This document shows, in pieces, positions 1-8,276 of a stretch of DNA of 64,000 nucleotides. The position numbers were made by a program, and so were the translations under genes. The notes beneath the pieces were generated by a model. It searched no databases. It saw nothing but the letters and a program-made list of their open reading frames with translations, and was not told the DNA's origin. The DNA lies in the NCBI RefSeq assembly GCF_026735135.1, contig NZ_JAPQER010000001.1:7500-71499 (forward strand), given 5' to 3'. This stretch comes from Clostridium aestuarii. Lineage in GTDB: Bacteria > Bacillota > Clostridia > Clostridiales > Clostridiaceae. Position 1 is the first letter of the stretch. The number at the start of each line of letters is the position of its first letter.

Positions 1-246
1 TACTTTAGTTAGTGTTCCTACTCTAGTTATTGTTCCTACTGTTACTAATTTTGTTATTGTTCCTGCGGTTCCTACTTTAGTTAATGTTCCCACTCTAGCT
101 ATTGTTCCCGCTGTTCCTACTTTAGTTAATGTTCCCACTCTAGTTATTGTTCCTGCGGTTCCTACTTTAGTTAATGTTCCCACTCTAGTTATTGTTCCCG
201 CTGTTCCTACTTTAGTTAGTGTTCCTACTCTAGTTATTGTTCCTAC
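1..246 (-). repeat. 45-bp tandem repeat array inside the threonine-rich gene
   Basis: About five in-frame 45-base units are visible. Each contains two half units built on GTTCC[CT]AC plus TTTAGTTA or TCTAGTTA on the plus strand. Units near 60-240 are almost identical, while the copy around 30-60 is degenerate (it encodes KLVTV). The array runs off the left edge, so the copy number is unknown. It codes for protein throughout. Confidence 0.9.
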
Positions 247-393
247 TGTTATTATCTTTTCTAAGGTTCCTACATTAATATCTAATTCGCCATCAGAATT
301 AACTTTAAGCGGTTGATAATTATTTCCATCATAACCATATACTGAAGATTTTAACTGCTCAGCTGAACGTTGAAATACTATATTATTAGCCAA
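1..393 (-). CDS. Threonine-rich tandem-repeat protein, 3' end outside the window
   Basis: Only the N-terminal 131 codons are present; the frame is still open at base 1. I place the start at a TTG (391-393) with an AGGGAG ribosome site 8 bases upstream. Residues 1-45 form a non-repeated head beginning MANNIVFQRSAEQLKSS. After that the protein is a tandem array of about 15 residues, consensus GTITRVGTLTKVGTA, itself made of two VGT-hydrophobic-T-basic half units; one third of the residues are Thr. The head recalls clostridial DUF6385-type proteins, but that is from memory and not secure. No signal peptide is seen. It is divergent in function from the sugar genes downstream, and separated from them by a terminator. 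Function unknown; a surface or spore-layer protein is an inference. Confidence 0.75.
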   Translation of the reverse strand, partial: MANNIVFQRSAEQLKSSVYGYDGNNYQPLKVNSDGELDINVGTLEKIITVGTITRVGTLTKVGTAGTITRVGTLTKVGTAGTITRVGTLTKVGTAGTIARVGTLTKVGTAGTITKLVTVGTITRVGTLTKV

Positions 394-450
394 AGTTGTT
401 CACTCCCTATTTTTAAGTTAAATATTAAAGCACACGTTGGTACTTCAATA

Positions 451-459
451 TATAATATG
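451..459 (-). promoter_or_regulatory. Possible sigma-K/sigma-E type -10 element for the repeat protein
   Basis: The minus strand reads CATATTATA, matching the CATANNNTA -10 of late mother-cell sigma factors. Sixteen bases upstream the -35 position reads aGCa rather than the mACm consensus, so one core base is wrong. It lies about 58 bases upstream of the start codon. Suggestive only. Confidence 0.3.
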
Positions 460-520
460 AACAACAAGTAACATATGCTACAAATTCAGGACAAGCTTTT
501 ATTAATTTTAATCTTACTAA

Positions 521-556
521 AACAAAAAGTCAGGACAAGCCTGACTTTTGTTTTGC
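521..556 (-). terminator. Rho-independent terminator of the nucleotide-sugar dehydrogenase
   Basis: A 10-bp stem AAAAGTCAGG/CCTGACTTTT (525-534 with 540-549) with a 5-base loop is followed on the minus strand by a T-rich run. It starts a few bases after the stop codon of the dehydrogenase gene. Confidence 0.85.
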
Positions 557-559
557 TTA

Positions 560-1873
560 TTACAATAATTCAATATTATCTTTATTTTCAATATATTTTG
601 TCGCATTTCTTGTATCAAATATAAATTTAGAATTTTTTTGAATAAAATCATAATCATATTTACTATGAGCTGTTGTTATAACAACTAAATCTGCATTGTT
701 TAATACTGCCTGTGTTAATTCTATTCCATTATATTCTTTTCCTTTATATTTATAAGATAATATATACGGATCATTAAAATTAACTTTTGCTCCTTCTTTT
801 TTAAAATTTTCAATAACCTTAAGAGCAGGACTTTCTCGATAATCATCTATATCGTTTTTATATGCAACTCCCAATATTAAAATTTTTGAACTATTTAAAG
901 GCTTTTTAAAGCTATTTAATATTTTTGAAGCTCTCTGTAAAATATATTGAGGCATGTAATTGTTTATTTCTCCCGAAGTTTCTATAAGTCTTGTATGATA
1001 ATCATATTCTCTAGCTTTCCATGTTAAATAATATGGGTCAAGCGGTATGCAGTGTCCTCCTAATCCTGGACCAGGATAAAATGGCTGAAATCCATAAGGC
1101 TTGGTTTTTGCCGCTTCAATAACCTCCCATATATCTATATTCATTTTATTACATATAATTGCCATTTCATTTATTAAACCAATATTTATGTTTCTATAGG
1201 TATTTTCAAGAATTTTTTCCATTTCAGCAACCTTTGGACTAGACACTTCAAACACTTCATCTTCAAGCACATTTCTATATATAGCTGCTGCTAATTGTGT
1301 ACTGTCTTTTTCTATTCCACCTACTACCTTAGGGGTATTTCTTGTCTTATAAGTTAAATTACCAGGGTCTACTCTTTCAGGCGAAAATGCTAAATAAAAA
1401 TCACGCTCACATTTTAATCCTGATTTTTCTAATATAGGTAATAGTAATTCTTCTGTTGTGCCTGGATAAGTTGTACTTTCAAGAATTACTAACATTCCTT
1501 CGTGAATATATTTTGCAACAGCCTCTGTAGATGATTTTACATAACTTATATCAGGCTGTTGATATTTATCTAAAGGAGTTGGAACACATATAAAAACTAT
1601 ATCTACATCTTTTACAAAATTAAAATCTGTAGTTGCACTTAATTTATCCTTTTTTACTAACCCTTCAAGCTCCAAATCCACTATATCTCCTATATAGTTC
1701 TGTCCTTTATTCACCATACTAACTTTTTTTTCTTGAACATCAAATCCTATAACTTTATATCCATCTTTAGCATTTTCAACAGCAAGAGGCAATCCTACAT
1801 AACCCAAGCCTATAACTCCTATAACCGCAGTTCTGTTTTGTATTTTTTTTGCTAAATTTTCTTTGTTTGTCAA
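560..1873 (-). CDS. UDP-sugar (UDP-GlcNAc/ManNAc type) 6-dehydrogenase
   Basis: Cytosolic NAD-dependent nucleotide-sugar dehydrogenase that would oxidise C6 of a UDP-sugar to a uronic acid, as WbpA or WecC do. Seen: an N-terminal Rossmann motif GLGYVGLPLA, the central domain with the ESTTYPGTT segment, the catalytic cysteine in GPGLGGHCIPLDPYYL, and a C-terminal NAD/UDP domain starting near LILGVAYKNDIDD. The GLGGHCIP form favours an N-acetylhexosamine substrate over UDP-glucose, but substrate is inferred. The start is taken as TTG at 1871-1873, 8 bases after GGGAG; an upstream GTG (1880-1882) overlaps that ribosome site and is unlikely. It is the last gene of the glycan locus and is followed by a terminator. 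Confidence 0.88.
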   Translation of the reverse strand: MTNKENLAKKIQNRTAVIGVIGLGYVGLPLAVENAKDGYKVIGFDVQEKKVSMVNKGQNYIGDIVDLELEGLVKKDKLSATTDFNFVKDVDIVFICVPTPLDKYQQPDISYVKSSTEAVAKYIHEGMLVILESTTYPGTTEELLLPILEKSGLKCERDFYLAFSPERVDPGNLTYKTRNTPKVVGGIEKDSTQLAAAIYRNVLEDEVFEVSSPKVAEMEKILENTYRNINIGLINEMAIICNKMNIDIWEVIEAAKTKPYGFQPFYPGPGLGGHCIPLDPYYLTWKAREYDYHTRLIETSGEINNYMPQYILQRASKILNSFKKPLNSSKILILGVAYKNDIDDYRESPALKVIENFKKEGAKVNFNDPYILSYKYKGKEYNGIELTQAVLNNADLVVITTAHSKYDYDFIQKNSKFIFDTRNATKYIENKDNIELL

Positions 1874-2008
1874 TTTAAGCACTCCCTTTGTATATTTAAA
1901 GTACTTCTTATTTATTAGTATATAATATGATACTATATTATATTTGTTAATATGCCCATGGGAAGTACTTAAACAGATGTTATAACTGAAAATTCTTCTA
2001 TATAAAAT

Positions 2009-3334
2009 TTAGGTAATTATATTAACCATAAATCTATCAACAACTTCAATTATATATTGAAGCATTTCATCTGTTAATGCAGGATAAACACCTAAAAAAA
2101 ATGTATTTGTGAGTATATTATTTGTATTATCTAATTTATGAACAATTCTATAATTTATATTTTTATAAGCTGGGTGTTTTAATATATTACCTGTAAATAA
2201 CATTCTTGTTTCTATCATATTTTCTTCAAGATAAGTAACAAATTCTCTTCGTGTAAAACCAGCATTTTTTCTTATTGTTAATGGAAATGCAAACCAAGAA
2301 GGATCAGCTTTAGGTAAAGTTATTGGAAGTATAAATTTGTCTTCATATTTTTTGAAAAAGTTATAAAGAATATTAAAATTATGTTTTCGTTTCTGTGTAA
2401 ATATAGGAAGTTTTTTTAATTGTTCTATTCCAATAGCACATTGAATATCAAGAGGTTTTAAATTATATCCTATATTGCTATAAACATATTTATGATCATA
2501 TCCATAAGGTAAATTTTCATACTTATGCTTAAAGCGTTTACCACAAGCTCCATTTGGATTTGGTTCTCCTGTTTGACAATAACAAGCTCTTCCCCAATCT
2601 CTTATAGATAGAGCTTGTTTATATAAATTTAAATTATTAGTAAGAACCGCTCCTCCCTCTCCCATAGTCATATGATGAGCAGCATAGAAACTATAAGTTG
2701 AAAAATCACCAAATGTTCCGCAAAGTTGATTATCATATCTAGAATCTAAAGCATCACAAGTATCTTCTATTACATAAAGATTATATTTTTTAGCCACCTC
2801 CATTATATTATCCATTTCTGCTGGATTACCTAAAGTATGAGCAAATATTATAGCTTTGGTTTTATTTGAAATAGCATTTTCTATTTTTGAAGCATCTATA
2901 TTATAAGTTCCTTCTTCAATATCAATTACTACAGGAATTAAATTGTTTTGAATAATAGGATTAAATGTTGTTGGAAATGTCATAGCTGTAGTTATTACTT
3001 CATCACCAGGTTTGATTGGATTTTCAATATTAGAAGAGCAGAGAGTACTCAAGGCTATTAAATTAGCTGATGAACCTGAATTTGTTACTACTCCATATTT
3101 TATGCCCATATACTTAGTAAATTCATTAATAAATTTCCGTCCCTCTTTGCCTAATGTTAGCCAAAAATCTAAGGCTGAATTTATTACTGCAACCATTTCT
3201 TTTTCATCAAATACACGACCTGAATAATGGATTCTTGTTTTACCTGGAATAAATTTCTTATCTTGTTTTCTAACATTGTATAACTCAACTACTTTTTGTA
3301 ATATTTGCTTTCTGATTTCAGATTCCTTTTCCAT
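2009..3334 (-). CDS. rfbH: CDP-4-keto-6-deoxyglucose 3-dehydrase (E1), RfbH/AscC/DdhC type
   Basis: PMP- and [2Fe-2S]-dependent dehydrase that removes the C3 hydroxyl of CDP-4-keto-6-deoxyglucose, the committed step to CDP-3,6-dideoxyhexoses. At 441 residues it matches the family. In the DegT/DnrJ/EryC1 fold the PLP lysine is replaced by His220 (SFYAAHHMTMGEGG), as known for E1. The iron-sulfur cysteines are all present as C193-X57-C251-X1-C253-X10-C264; the last spacing is X7 in the classic enzyme. ATG at 3332-3334 has AAGGAAGG upstream, so a longer N-terminal extension is not used. The partner reductase E3 (RfbI/AscD) is not found in this window. Next to the YerE-like gene, it probably supplies its acceptor. 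Confidence 0.93.
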   Translation of the reverse strand: MEKESEIRKQILQKVVELYNVRKQDKKFIPGKTRIHYSGRVFDEKEMVAVINSALDFWLTLGKEGRKFINEFTKYMGIKYGVVTNSGSSANLIALSTLCSSNIENPIKPGDEVITTAMTFPTTFNPIIQNNLIPVVIDIEEGTYNIDASKIENAISNKTKAIIFAHTLGNPAEMDNIMEVAKKYNLYVIEDTCDALDSRYDNQLCGTFGDFSTYSFYAAHHMTMGEGGAVLTNNLNLYKQALSIRDWGRACYCQTGEPNPNGACGKRFKHKYENLPYGYDHKYVYSNIGYNLKPLDIQCAIGIEQLKKLPIFTQKRKHNFNILYNFFKKYEDKFILPITLPKADPSWFAFPLTIRKNAGFTRREFVTYLEENMIETRMLFTGNILKHPAYKNINYRIVHKLDNTNNILTNTFFLGVYPALTDEMLQYIIEVVDRFMVNIIT

Positions 3335-3377
3335 ATAACACCTTCCTTTTAAAACTTTACATTTAAAACAACAAACT

Positions 3378-5135
3378 CTAAAAATCAAAAATATTATTTA
3401 TTATTTCATTTTCTTTCTTTGTAATATATGGACTTATTTTATCTATAGGCTTATCAAATTCTAGTTTAGGATATACAAATGTCTGATAATCAATTTCAAT
3501 TTCCACAAGAATTGGTAATTTTGAGTTCCCAAAAATTTCGTTAAATCTACTTTCCAAGTCCGACTCTTTATTTATTACTACACTATCGATTCCATAAGCT
3601 TCAGCTATCTTAGAAAAACAGCATGACTTATATCCATTTTTTTCATCCGTTGCCGCAAAATTTTTATTAAAATACAATTCTTGAAATTGCTTTATCATTC
3701 CTAAACTTTTATTATTAAATACAATTATTATTATTGGAAGATTATAAAATGAAACCATATTAAGTTCCTGTATATTCATCTGTAATCCACCATCCCCTAC
3801 TATCACAACACATCTATTTCCAGTAGCAATAGATATTGCAATTCCAGCAGGCAGTGCATATCCCATGGCTGCCATTCCCCCACCGTTGATAAATCTTTGA
3901 TTTTCTTTAATATCTATAACTTGTGCAGCCATCATTTGATTTTGTCCTACGTCTACACAAATTGTATCATTTTCATTTAAATTATCTGAAATAATTTTCA
4001 TAACTTCATAATGCCATTTATTTTTTATATCTCTATCTAACTCTGATAATGGTGAAAAAAGATTCTTAAGAATTTCAATACCCTTCAAAAATTTATCTTT
4101 ATTTTTATAAGTTTTATTTCTTTGACTACAATAACAGAGCATTTTTTCGAGGAAATCATTTGCATCTGCAATTATCTTTTCACTAGGGTGTATTCTACTT
4201 CCTTCTATTTCGGAATTATCTATATCAACCCAAGCTATTTTTTTACTCAAAAATGGTTCTATATTATTTCCTATCTGTCTTGAATCAAGTCTAGAACCTA
4301 CAACCAATAGAAAATCCGATTTAGATAAAACTATGTTTCCATACCTATTGCCATACGCACCAATATATCCAGCAAAATTTCTATGATCGTGTGGAAAAGA
4401 ATCTTTTCCCATTAATGAAACCAACACTGGAATACCAAGTTTTTCAGATAATTTTATAAGATTTTTTTTAGCATTAGATAAACTGCTACCTCCTCCTGAT
4501 AATATAACAGGAAACTTGGAATTAACAATCATATTATATATATTGGCTATTGCTCTATCACTTATTTCATACTTCATTGAATTTATATCGTTTATGAAAC
4601 TCTTTTCACAAATCTTTATTTCCTGTCTTTGAATATCCATCGGTATATCTATTAATACAGGTCCTTTTCTTCCACTTAAGGCAATACAAATAGCCTTTTT
4701 AAGTTCTTTTTCTACACTATTGACATCATCAATTAATATGCTATATTTAGTTATAGGTTTTACTAAACTTACTATATCTGTTTCTTGAAAACCTTTTTGT
4801 CGTACATTAGCTTCATATTTAAAGTTATACGTATTTACCTGTCCTGTAATAAATAATGTTGGAGATGAATCAAAATATGCATCTGCTATTCCAGTAATCA
4901 AATTCGTAGCACCTGGTCCACTTGTAGCTATAGCTACTCCCAAATTTCTTGAGTATTTTGCATAAGCAGTTGCCGAAAAAGCTGCAGCCTGCTCATGATA
5001 ACACTGTATAAATTTTACACTACTGTTTTTATTTATAGAATCTATCAAGTGGGTTACTGCTCCTCCTGTATACCCAAATATATAATTAACACCTAAAATT
5101 TCTAGATATTTGATTAAGTAATCGGAAACTTTCAT
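3378..5135 (-). CDS. Thiamine-diphosphate enzyme, acetolactate synthase/YerE-like
   Basis: A 585-residue ThDP enzyme of the acetohydroxyacid synthase family. Seen: the activating glutamate in HEQAAAF (E48), the N-terminal pyrimidine-binding domain with TSGPGATNLITG, a central domain near residues 190-330, and the ThDP motif from GDGG (about 447-450) to VFNN (about 472-475). Its place between an SDR and the E1 dehydrase, and away from any valine/isoleucine genes, argues against a biosynthetic AHAS. The best-known enzyme in this context is YerE of Yersinia, which adds a two-carbon unit from pyruvate to C4 of CDP-4-keto-3,6-dideoxyglucose. Start ATG 5133-5135 follows GGAGG. Family certain, sugar role inferred. 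Confidence 0.8.
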   Translation of the reverse strand: MKVSDYLIKYLEILGVNYIFGYTGGAVTHLIDSINKNSSVKFIQCYHEQAAAFSATAYAKYSRNLGVAIATSGPGATNLITGIADAYFDSSPTLFITGQVNTYNFKYEANVRQKGFQETDIVSLVKPITKYSILIDDVNSVEKELKKAICIALSGRKGPVLIDIPMDIQRQEIKICEKSFINDINSMKYEISDRAIANIYNMIVNSKFPVILSGGGSSLSNAKKNLIKLSEKLGIPVLVSLMGKDSFPHDHRNFAGYIGAYGNRYGNIVLSKSDFLLVVGSRLDSRQIGNNIEPFLSKKIAWVDIDNSEIEGSRIHPSEKIIADANDFLEKMLCYCSQRNKTYKNKDKFLKGIEILKNLFSPLSELDRDIKNKWHYEVMKIISDNLNENDTICVDVGQNQMMAAQVIDIKENQRFINGGGMAAMGYALPAGIAISIATGNRCVVIVGDGGLQMNIQELNMVSFYNLPIIIIVFNNKSLGMIKQFQELYFNKNFAATDEKNGYKSCCFSKIAEAYGIDSVVINKESDLESRFNEIFGNSKLPILVEIEIDYQTFVYPKLEFDKPIDKISPYITKKENEIINNIFDF

Positions 5136-5152
5136 ATTGTATACCTCCAGCT

Positions 5153-6100
5153 TTAACACTTCCTTAAATATAAATTTATATTATTTTTAAACCATTCAAT
5201 ATCTTTTAAAATTCCTTCTTTTAAATTATATTTTGGTATCCAACTAAGTTCTTTTTTCACTAAACTCATATCAGATTCCCATCTGTCTGTATCTGATCTA
5301 TTTGATTTAAACACATTCCACACTGGTTGTAAATTGGGATTACATTGAGATATTATTGTTTGTACCATTTCTCGAACAGTATGTTGTTTTCCATAACCTG
5401 CATTATAAATTTTACCTTGTGTTTTTATATCAAAAGCAATGTATTTTAATAATTCAACTACATCTTCAACAAATATAAAATCTCTTACTGTATCACCACA
5501 AGCAAGTTTTGGATCTTCACCTTTTAAACAAGAAAGAATTACACTTGGAACAAGTCTTTTCTTATCTTCATAATATCCGTAAACTGAAAAAAGTCTTATT
5601 GTATTAATTGGTTTCTTTTGAGTTTTAGCAATCATATTGCAATATAATGTAGCCGTACTTTTAGTAATACCATAAAGATTAATAGGTTCTAATAGATTAC
5701 ATTCCCTCATAGGATTCTCTTTAAGTCCATATTCTGAAGAACTGCCTATATTTATAAATGATTTATAATCAATATTTTTGCAAGCATTTATGAGATTAAT
5801 TGTTCCATTTATATTTGTTGATATTATTTTAGATATTTCGTGTTGAAAAGGATAACCGCCATAAGTTGCTAAATGAAAAATATATTCGGGGTTAATTACT
5901 TTTATTATTTTATTTAATTTATATTCATCATAAAGATCAACATAATATATTTTTACATCATTTCTTATCTTCTGTAATCTCCAAAGATTTGAAGTACTTC
6001 TGACAATTAAGTTTACATCGTATCCCTCATTCACTAAACTTTCTGCTAAACAGGAACCTACAAATCCACTTGCACCTGTTATCAATATTTTTTTATTCAA
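5153..6100 (-). CDS. NAD-dependent epimerase/dehydratase (SDR), probable CDP-sugar reductase
   Basis: Extended SDR of 315 residues with the nucleotide motif GASGFVGS at the N-terminus, SSSEYG, the catalytic YGITKS (Tyr-X3-Lys) and a C-terminal sugar-nucleotide domain. In the order rfbF, rfbG, SDR, ThDP enzyme, rfbH, the natural roles are YerF (reduction of the C4 acetyl branch of CDP-yersiniose precursor) or a 4-ketoreductase such as paratose or abequose synthase. The sequence alone does not choose. Start is a TTG at 6098-6100 with AGAGGTGG 5 bases upstream; the reading frame extends further 5' without a ribosome site. It ends 17 bases before the next start, so the two are probably co-transcribed. 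Confidence 0.75.
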   Translation of the reverse strand: MNKKILITGASGFVGSCLAESLVNEGYDVNLIVRSTSNLWRLQKIRNDVKIYYVDLYDEYKLNKIIKVINPEYIFHLATYGGYPFQHEISKIISTNINGTINLINACKNIDYKSFINIGSSSEYGLKENPMRECNLLEPINLYGITKSTATLYCNMIAKTQKKPINTIRLFSVYGYYEDKKRLVPSVILSCLKGEDPKLACGDTVRDFIFVEDVVELLKYIAFDIKTQGKIYNAGYGKQHTVREMVQTIISQCNPNLQPVWNVFKSNRSDTDRWESDMSLVKKELSWIPKYNLKEGILKDIEWFKNNINLYLRKC

Positions 6101-6174
6101 ATTAACCACCTCTTTATTACAAGACAAAAAATAATTATTCTGAGATATAAACAACTTATAGTATTTTCAATAAT

Positions 6175-6211
6175 AATTGTTAGTGAGAATTTTTATTTGC
6201 CCACTAACAAT
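6175..6211 (-). terminator. Weak hairpin after rfbG
   Basis: TTGTTAGTG pairs with CACTAACAA across a loop of about 16 bases. The run after it on the minus strand is only moderately T-rich, so it may be a partial terminator or mRNA-stability element between rfbG and the SDR gene. Confidence 0.4.
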
Positions 6212-6217
6212 TACTTA

Positions 6218-7321
6218 CTATACTAAATTTATATAATTTTTTATTTGTTTTAAACAAATTTCATAAGGATCTTGTATAAAAAAATTCTTATACCATCGAA
6301 CAGTAAAATCTATGGATTTTTCTATACTCAATCTAGGATACCATTCCAAATATGTTTTAGCTTTTGTACAATCTAAACTTAATAACTTAGATTCATGATA
6401 ATTTGAGGTCGATTGAACATTTTTCCATAAACCTTTTTCTATTGAATCTCCCTCCCAATATTGTATTAAAAAATTCACAACTTTTTTCACAGGTACTATA
6501 GATGTATAATTAGGTCCAAAATTCCAAGCACCAGAATATTTAATTCCATCTGAATACATTTTAGTTGCTAATAGCATATATCCATATAAAGGTTCAAGTA
6601 CATGCTGCCATGGCCTTACCGAGTCCGAATTTCTAATTTCTATTGTTCTATTATTTATTAATGAACGAATGCAATCAGGAATTAGTCTATCTTTTGCCCA
6701 ATCCCCTCCTCCTATGACATTACCAGCTCTAACAGATGCTATAGCCTTTCCATGTTCTGCATAATTTTCAGTATTCATAAAAGAATTTCTATAAGAAGCT
6801 ATAAGAAGCTCAGCACAAGCCTTGCTAGCACTATAAGGATCATAGCCTCCTAATGCATCAACTTCTCTATAGCTCCAAATTTGTTCTTTATTTTCGTAAC
6901 ATTTATCAGTAGTTATCATTACTCCAACTTTAACAGAATCTGTATTTTTAATGCATTCCAAAACATTTAGTGTACCTATAACATTTGTTTCATATGTTTC
7001 TTTGGGAATTTTATAAGATAATCCAACTAATGGTTGAGCAGCTAAATGGAAGACTATTTCTGGTTTGTATTTATTAAAAACAAATTTAAGTTTTTCGTCA
7101 TCTCTGATATCACCACGTATATCTGTCATTTTATTATTCAATTTACATACAACAAAATTGTCATTTTCTGTATAAGGATCTAATCCATAACCAATAATAT
7201 TAACTCCTAATTCTTTAAGCCAAATTGAAAGCCAAGAACCTTTGAATCCTGTATGTCCTGTAATTAAAACTGTTTTTCCTTTGAAAAAATCTCTAATTTT
7301 ATTTATATCCATACTTTCCAA
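6218..7321 (-). CDS. rfbG: CDP-glucose 4,6-dehydratase
   Basis: Converts CDP-glucose to CDP-4-keto-6-deoxyglucose, second step of CDP-dideoxyhexose synthesis. Extended SDR of 367 residues with GHTGFKGSWLS near the N-terminus, ITTDKCYEN and the catalytic YSASKACAE, plus RPWQHVLEPLYGY, all typical of RfbG/DdhB. The start is uncertain: TTG at 7319-7321 has GGTG 7 bases upstream, while ATG at 7310-7312 has a purine run too close. With the TTG the gene overlaps the rfbF end by 19 bases, indicating translational coupling. Confidence 0.92.
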   Translation of the reverse strand: MESMDINKIRDFFKGKTVLITGHTGFKGSWLSIWLKELGVNIIGYGLDPYTENDNFVVCKLNNKMTDIRGDIRDDEKLKFVFNKYKPEIVFHLAAQPLVGLSYKIPKETYETNVIGTLNVLECIKNTDSVKVGVMITTDKCYENKEQIWSYREVDALGGYDPYSASKACAELLIASYRNSFMNTENYAEHGKAIASVRAGNVIGGGDWAKDRLIPDCIRSLINNRTIEIRNSDSVRPWQHVLEPLYGYMLLATKMYSDGIKYSGAWNFGPNYTSIVPVKKVVNFLIQYWEGDSIEKGLWKNVQSTSNYHESKLLSLDCTKAKTYLEWYPRLSIEKSIDFTVRWYKNFFIQDPYEICLKQIKNYINLV

Positions 7322-8070
7322 GGGGTATCACCACTCTCACAAAGTTTGTTTAGCCTTTGAACATCTTTAAAAGTATCTATTGCAGTCCAAAAACCTTTGT
7401 GTTCATATACAGCAAGTTCATTAGCTTTACTTAAATTTTTTAATGGTTCTTCTTCAAAGGCACAATCATCCTCTGGAAAATAATTAAAAATTTTTTTATT
7501 TAAAACCATAAAACCTCCATTTATAATATCTTTTAATACAGGTTTTTCACTAAAAGATGTTACTATACCATCTTTAAATTTTAGTATTCCAAAAGGCGAA
7601 GTAGGATGCACACCTGTCAACGTTGCAATTTTTCCTTTTTTCTTGTGGTATTCTAAAAGCTTATTAATATTAACATTACTTAATCCATCTCCATAAGTTA
7701 ACATAAATTCATCCTCTTCTATATACTCTTTTATCTTTTTTATTCTACCTCCAGTAAGAGTTTCGAAACCTGTATCTACCATTGTTATATTCCACTGTTC
7801 TTCTTTTAAGTTATTACATATTAAATTATTATTAGTAATATTTAATGTAATATCATTATTTCTCCAATACATTTCCATAAAATATTGTTTTATCATTTCC
7901 CCTTTATATCCCAAACATAATATAAAATCATTAAATCCAAAATAGGAATATATTTTCATTATATGCCATATAATCGGTTTCCCACCTATATTCACAAGAG
8001 GTTTAGGACGATACTCTGTTTCTTCTCTCATTCTTGTACCTTTACCTCCACAAAGTATTACAACTTTCAT
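7303..8070 (-). CDS. rfbF: Glucose-1-phosphate cytidylyltransferase
   Basis: Makes CDP-glucose from CTP and glucose 1-phosphate, the entry to the CDP-3,6-dideoxyhexose branch. At 255 residues it matches RfbF/DdhA/AscA. The nucleotidyltransferase signature LCGGKGTRMREETEYRPKP starts at residue 6, followed by GGKPIIWHIMKIY, and TYGDGLSNV carries the metal-binding Asp. ATG with AGGTGA upstream. It is the first gene after a terminator at 8222-8252, so a promoter should lie in 8071-8220; none was convincing by eye. Confidence 0.95.
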   Translation of the reverse strand: MKVVILCGGKGTRMREETEYRPKPLVNIGGKPIIWHIMKIYSYFGFNDFILCLGYKGEMIKQYFMEMYWRNNDITLNITNNNLICNNLKEEQWNITMVDTGFETLTGGRIKKIKEYIEEDEFMLTYGDGLSNVNINKLLEYHKKKGKIATLTGVHPTSPFGILKFKDGIVTSFSEKPVLKDIINGGFMVLNKKIFNYFPEDDCAFEEEPLKNLSKANELAVYEHKGFWTAIDTFKDVQRLNKLCESGDTPWKVWI

Positions 8071-8221
8071 AATATCACCTGCAATTTTATTTAATCTTTT
8101 TCAAAATTAATGTTTCTTTAAATAAATTTTTATACTTACATTTCTCCATTACATTATATTATTGCATTAAAATTTATGTGATTAATATATATTATCTTTA
8201 TTCTTCTAATTACATAATCAT

Positions 8222-8252
8222 TCAAAAAAGAATACCTCTCTAAGGTATTCTT
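8222..8252 (-). terminator. Rho-independent terminator after the colitose-type genes
   Basis: A 10-bp stem AAGAATACCT/AGGTATTCTT (8228-8237 with 8243-8252) with a 5-base loop and a T6 tail on the minus strand. It separates the GDP-sugar operon from the CDP-sugar operon. Confidence 0.88.
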
Positions 8253-8276
8253 AATGATTTCTTTAATACAATTATC

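Noticed and set aside
1..246. Direct repeats resembling a CRISPR array
   Set aside because: The 45-base units have no unique spacers and stay in frame as coding repeats of a Thr-rich protein.
3012..3227. Plus-strand open frame inside the E1 dehydrase gene
   Set aside because: It is an antisense shadow of a clear RfbH with full motifs; no ribosome site.
3378..5135. Biosynthetic acetolactate synthase (ilvB)
   Set aside because: No ilvN, ilvC or leu genes nearby; it sits between an SDR and the E1 dehydrase, so a sugar role is favoured, although not proven.
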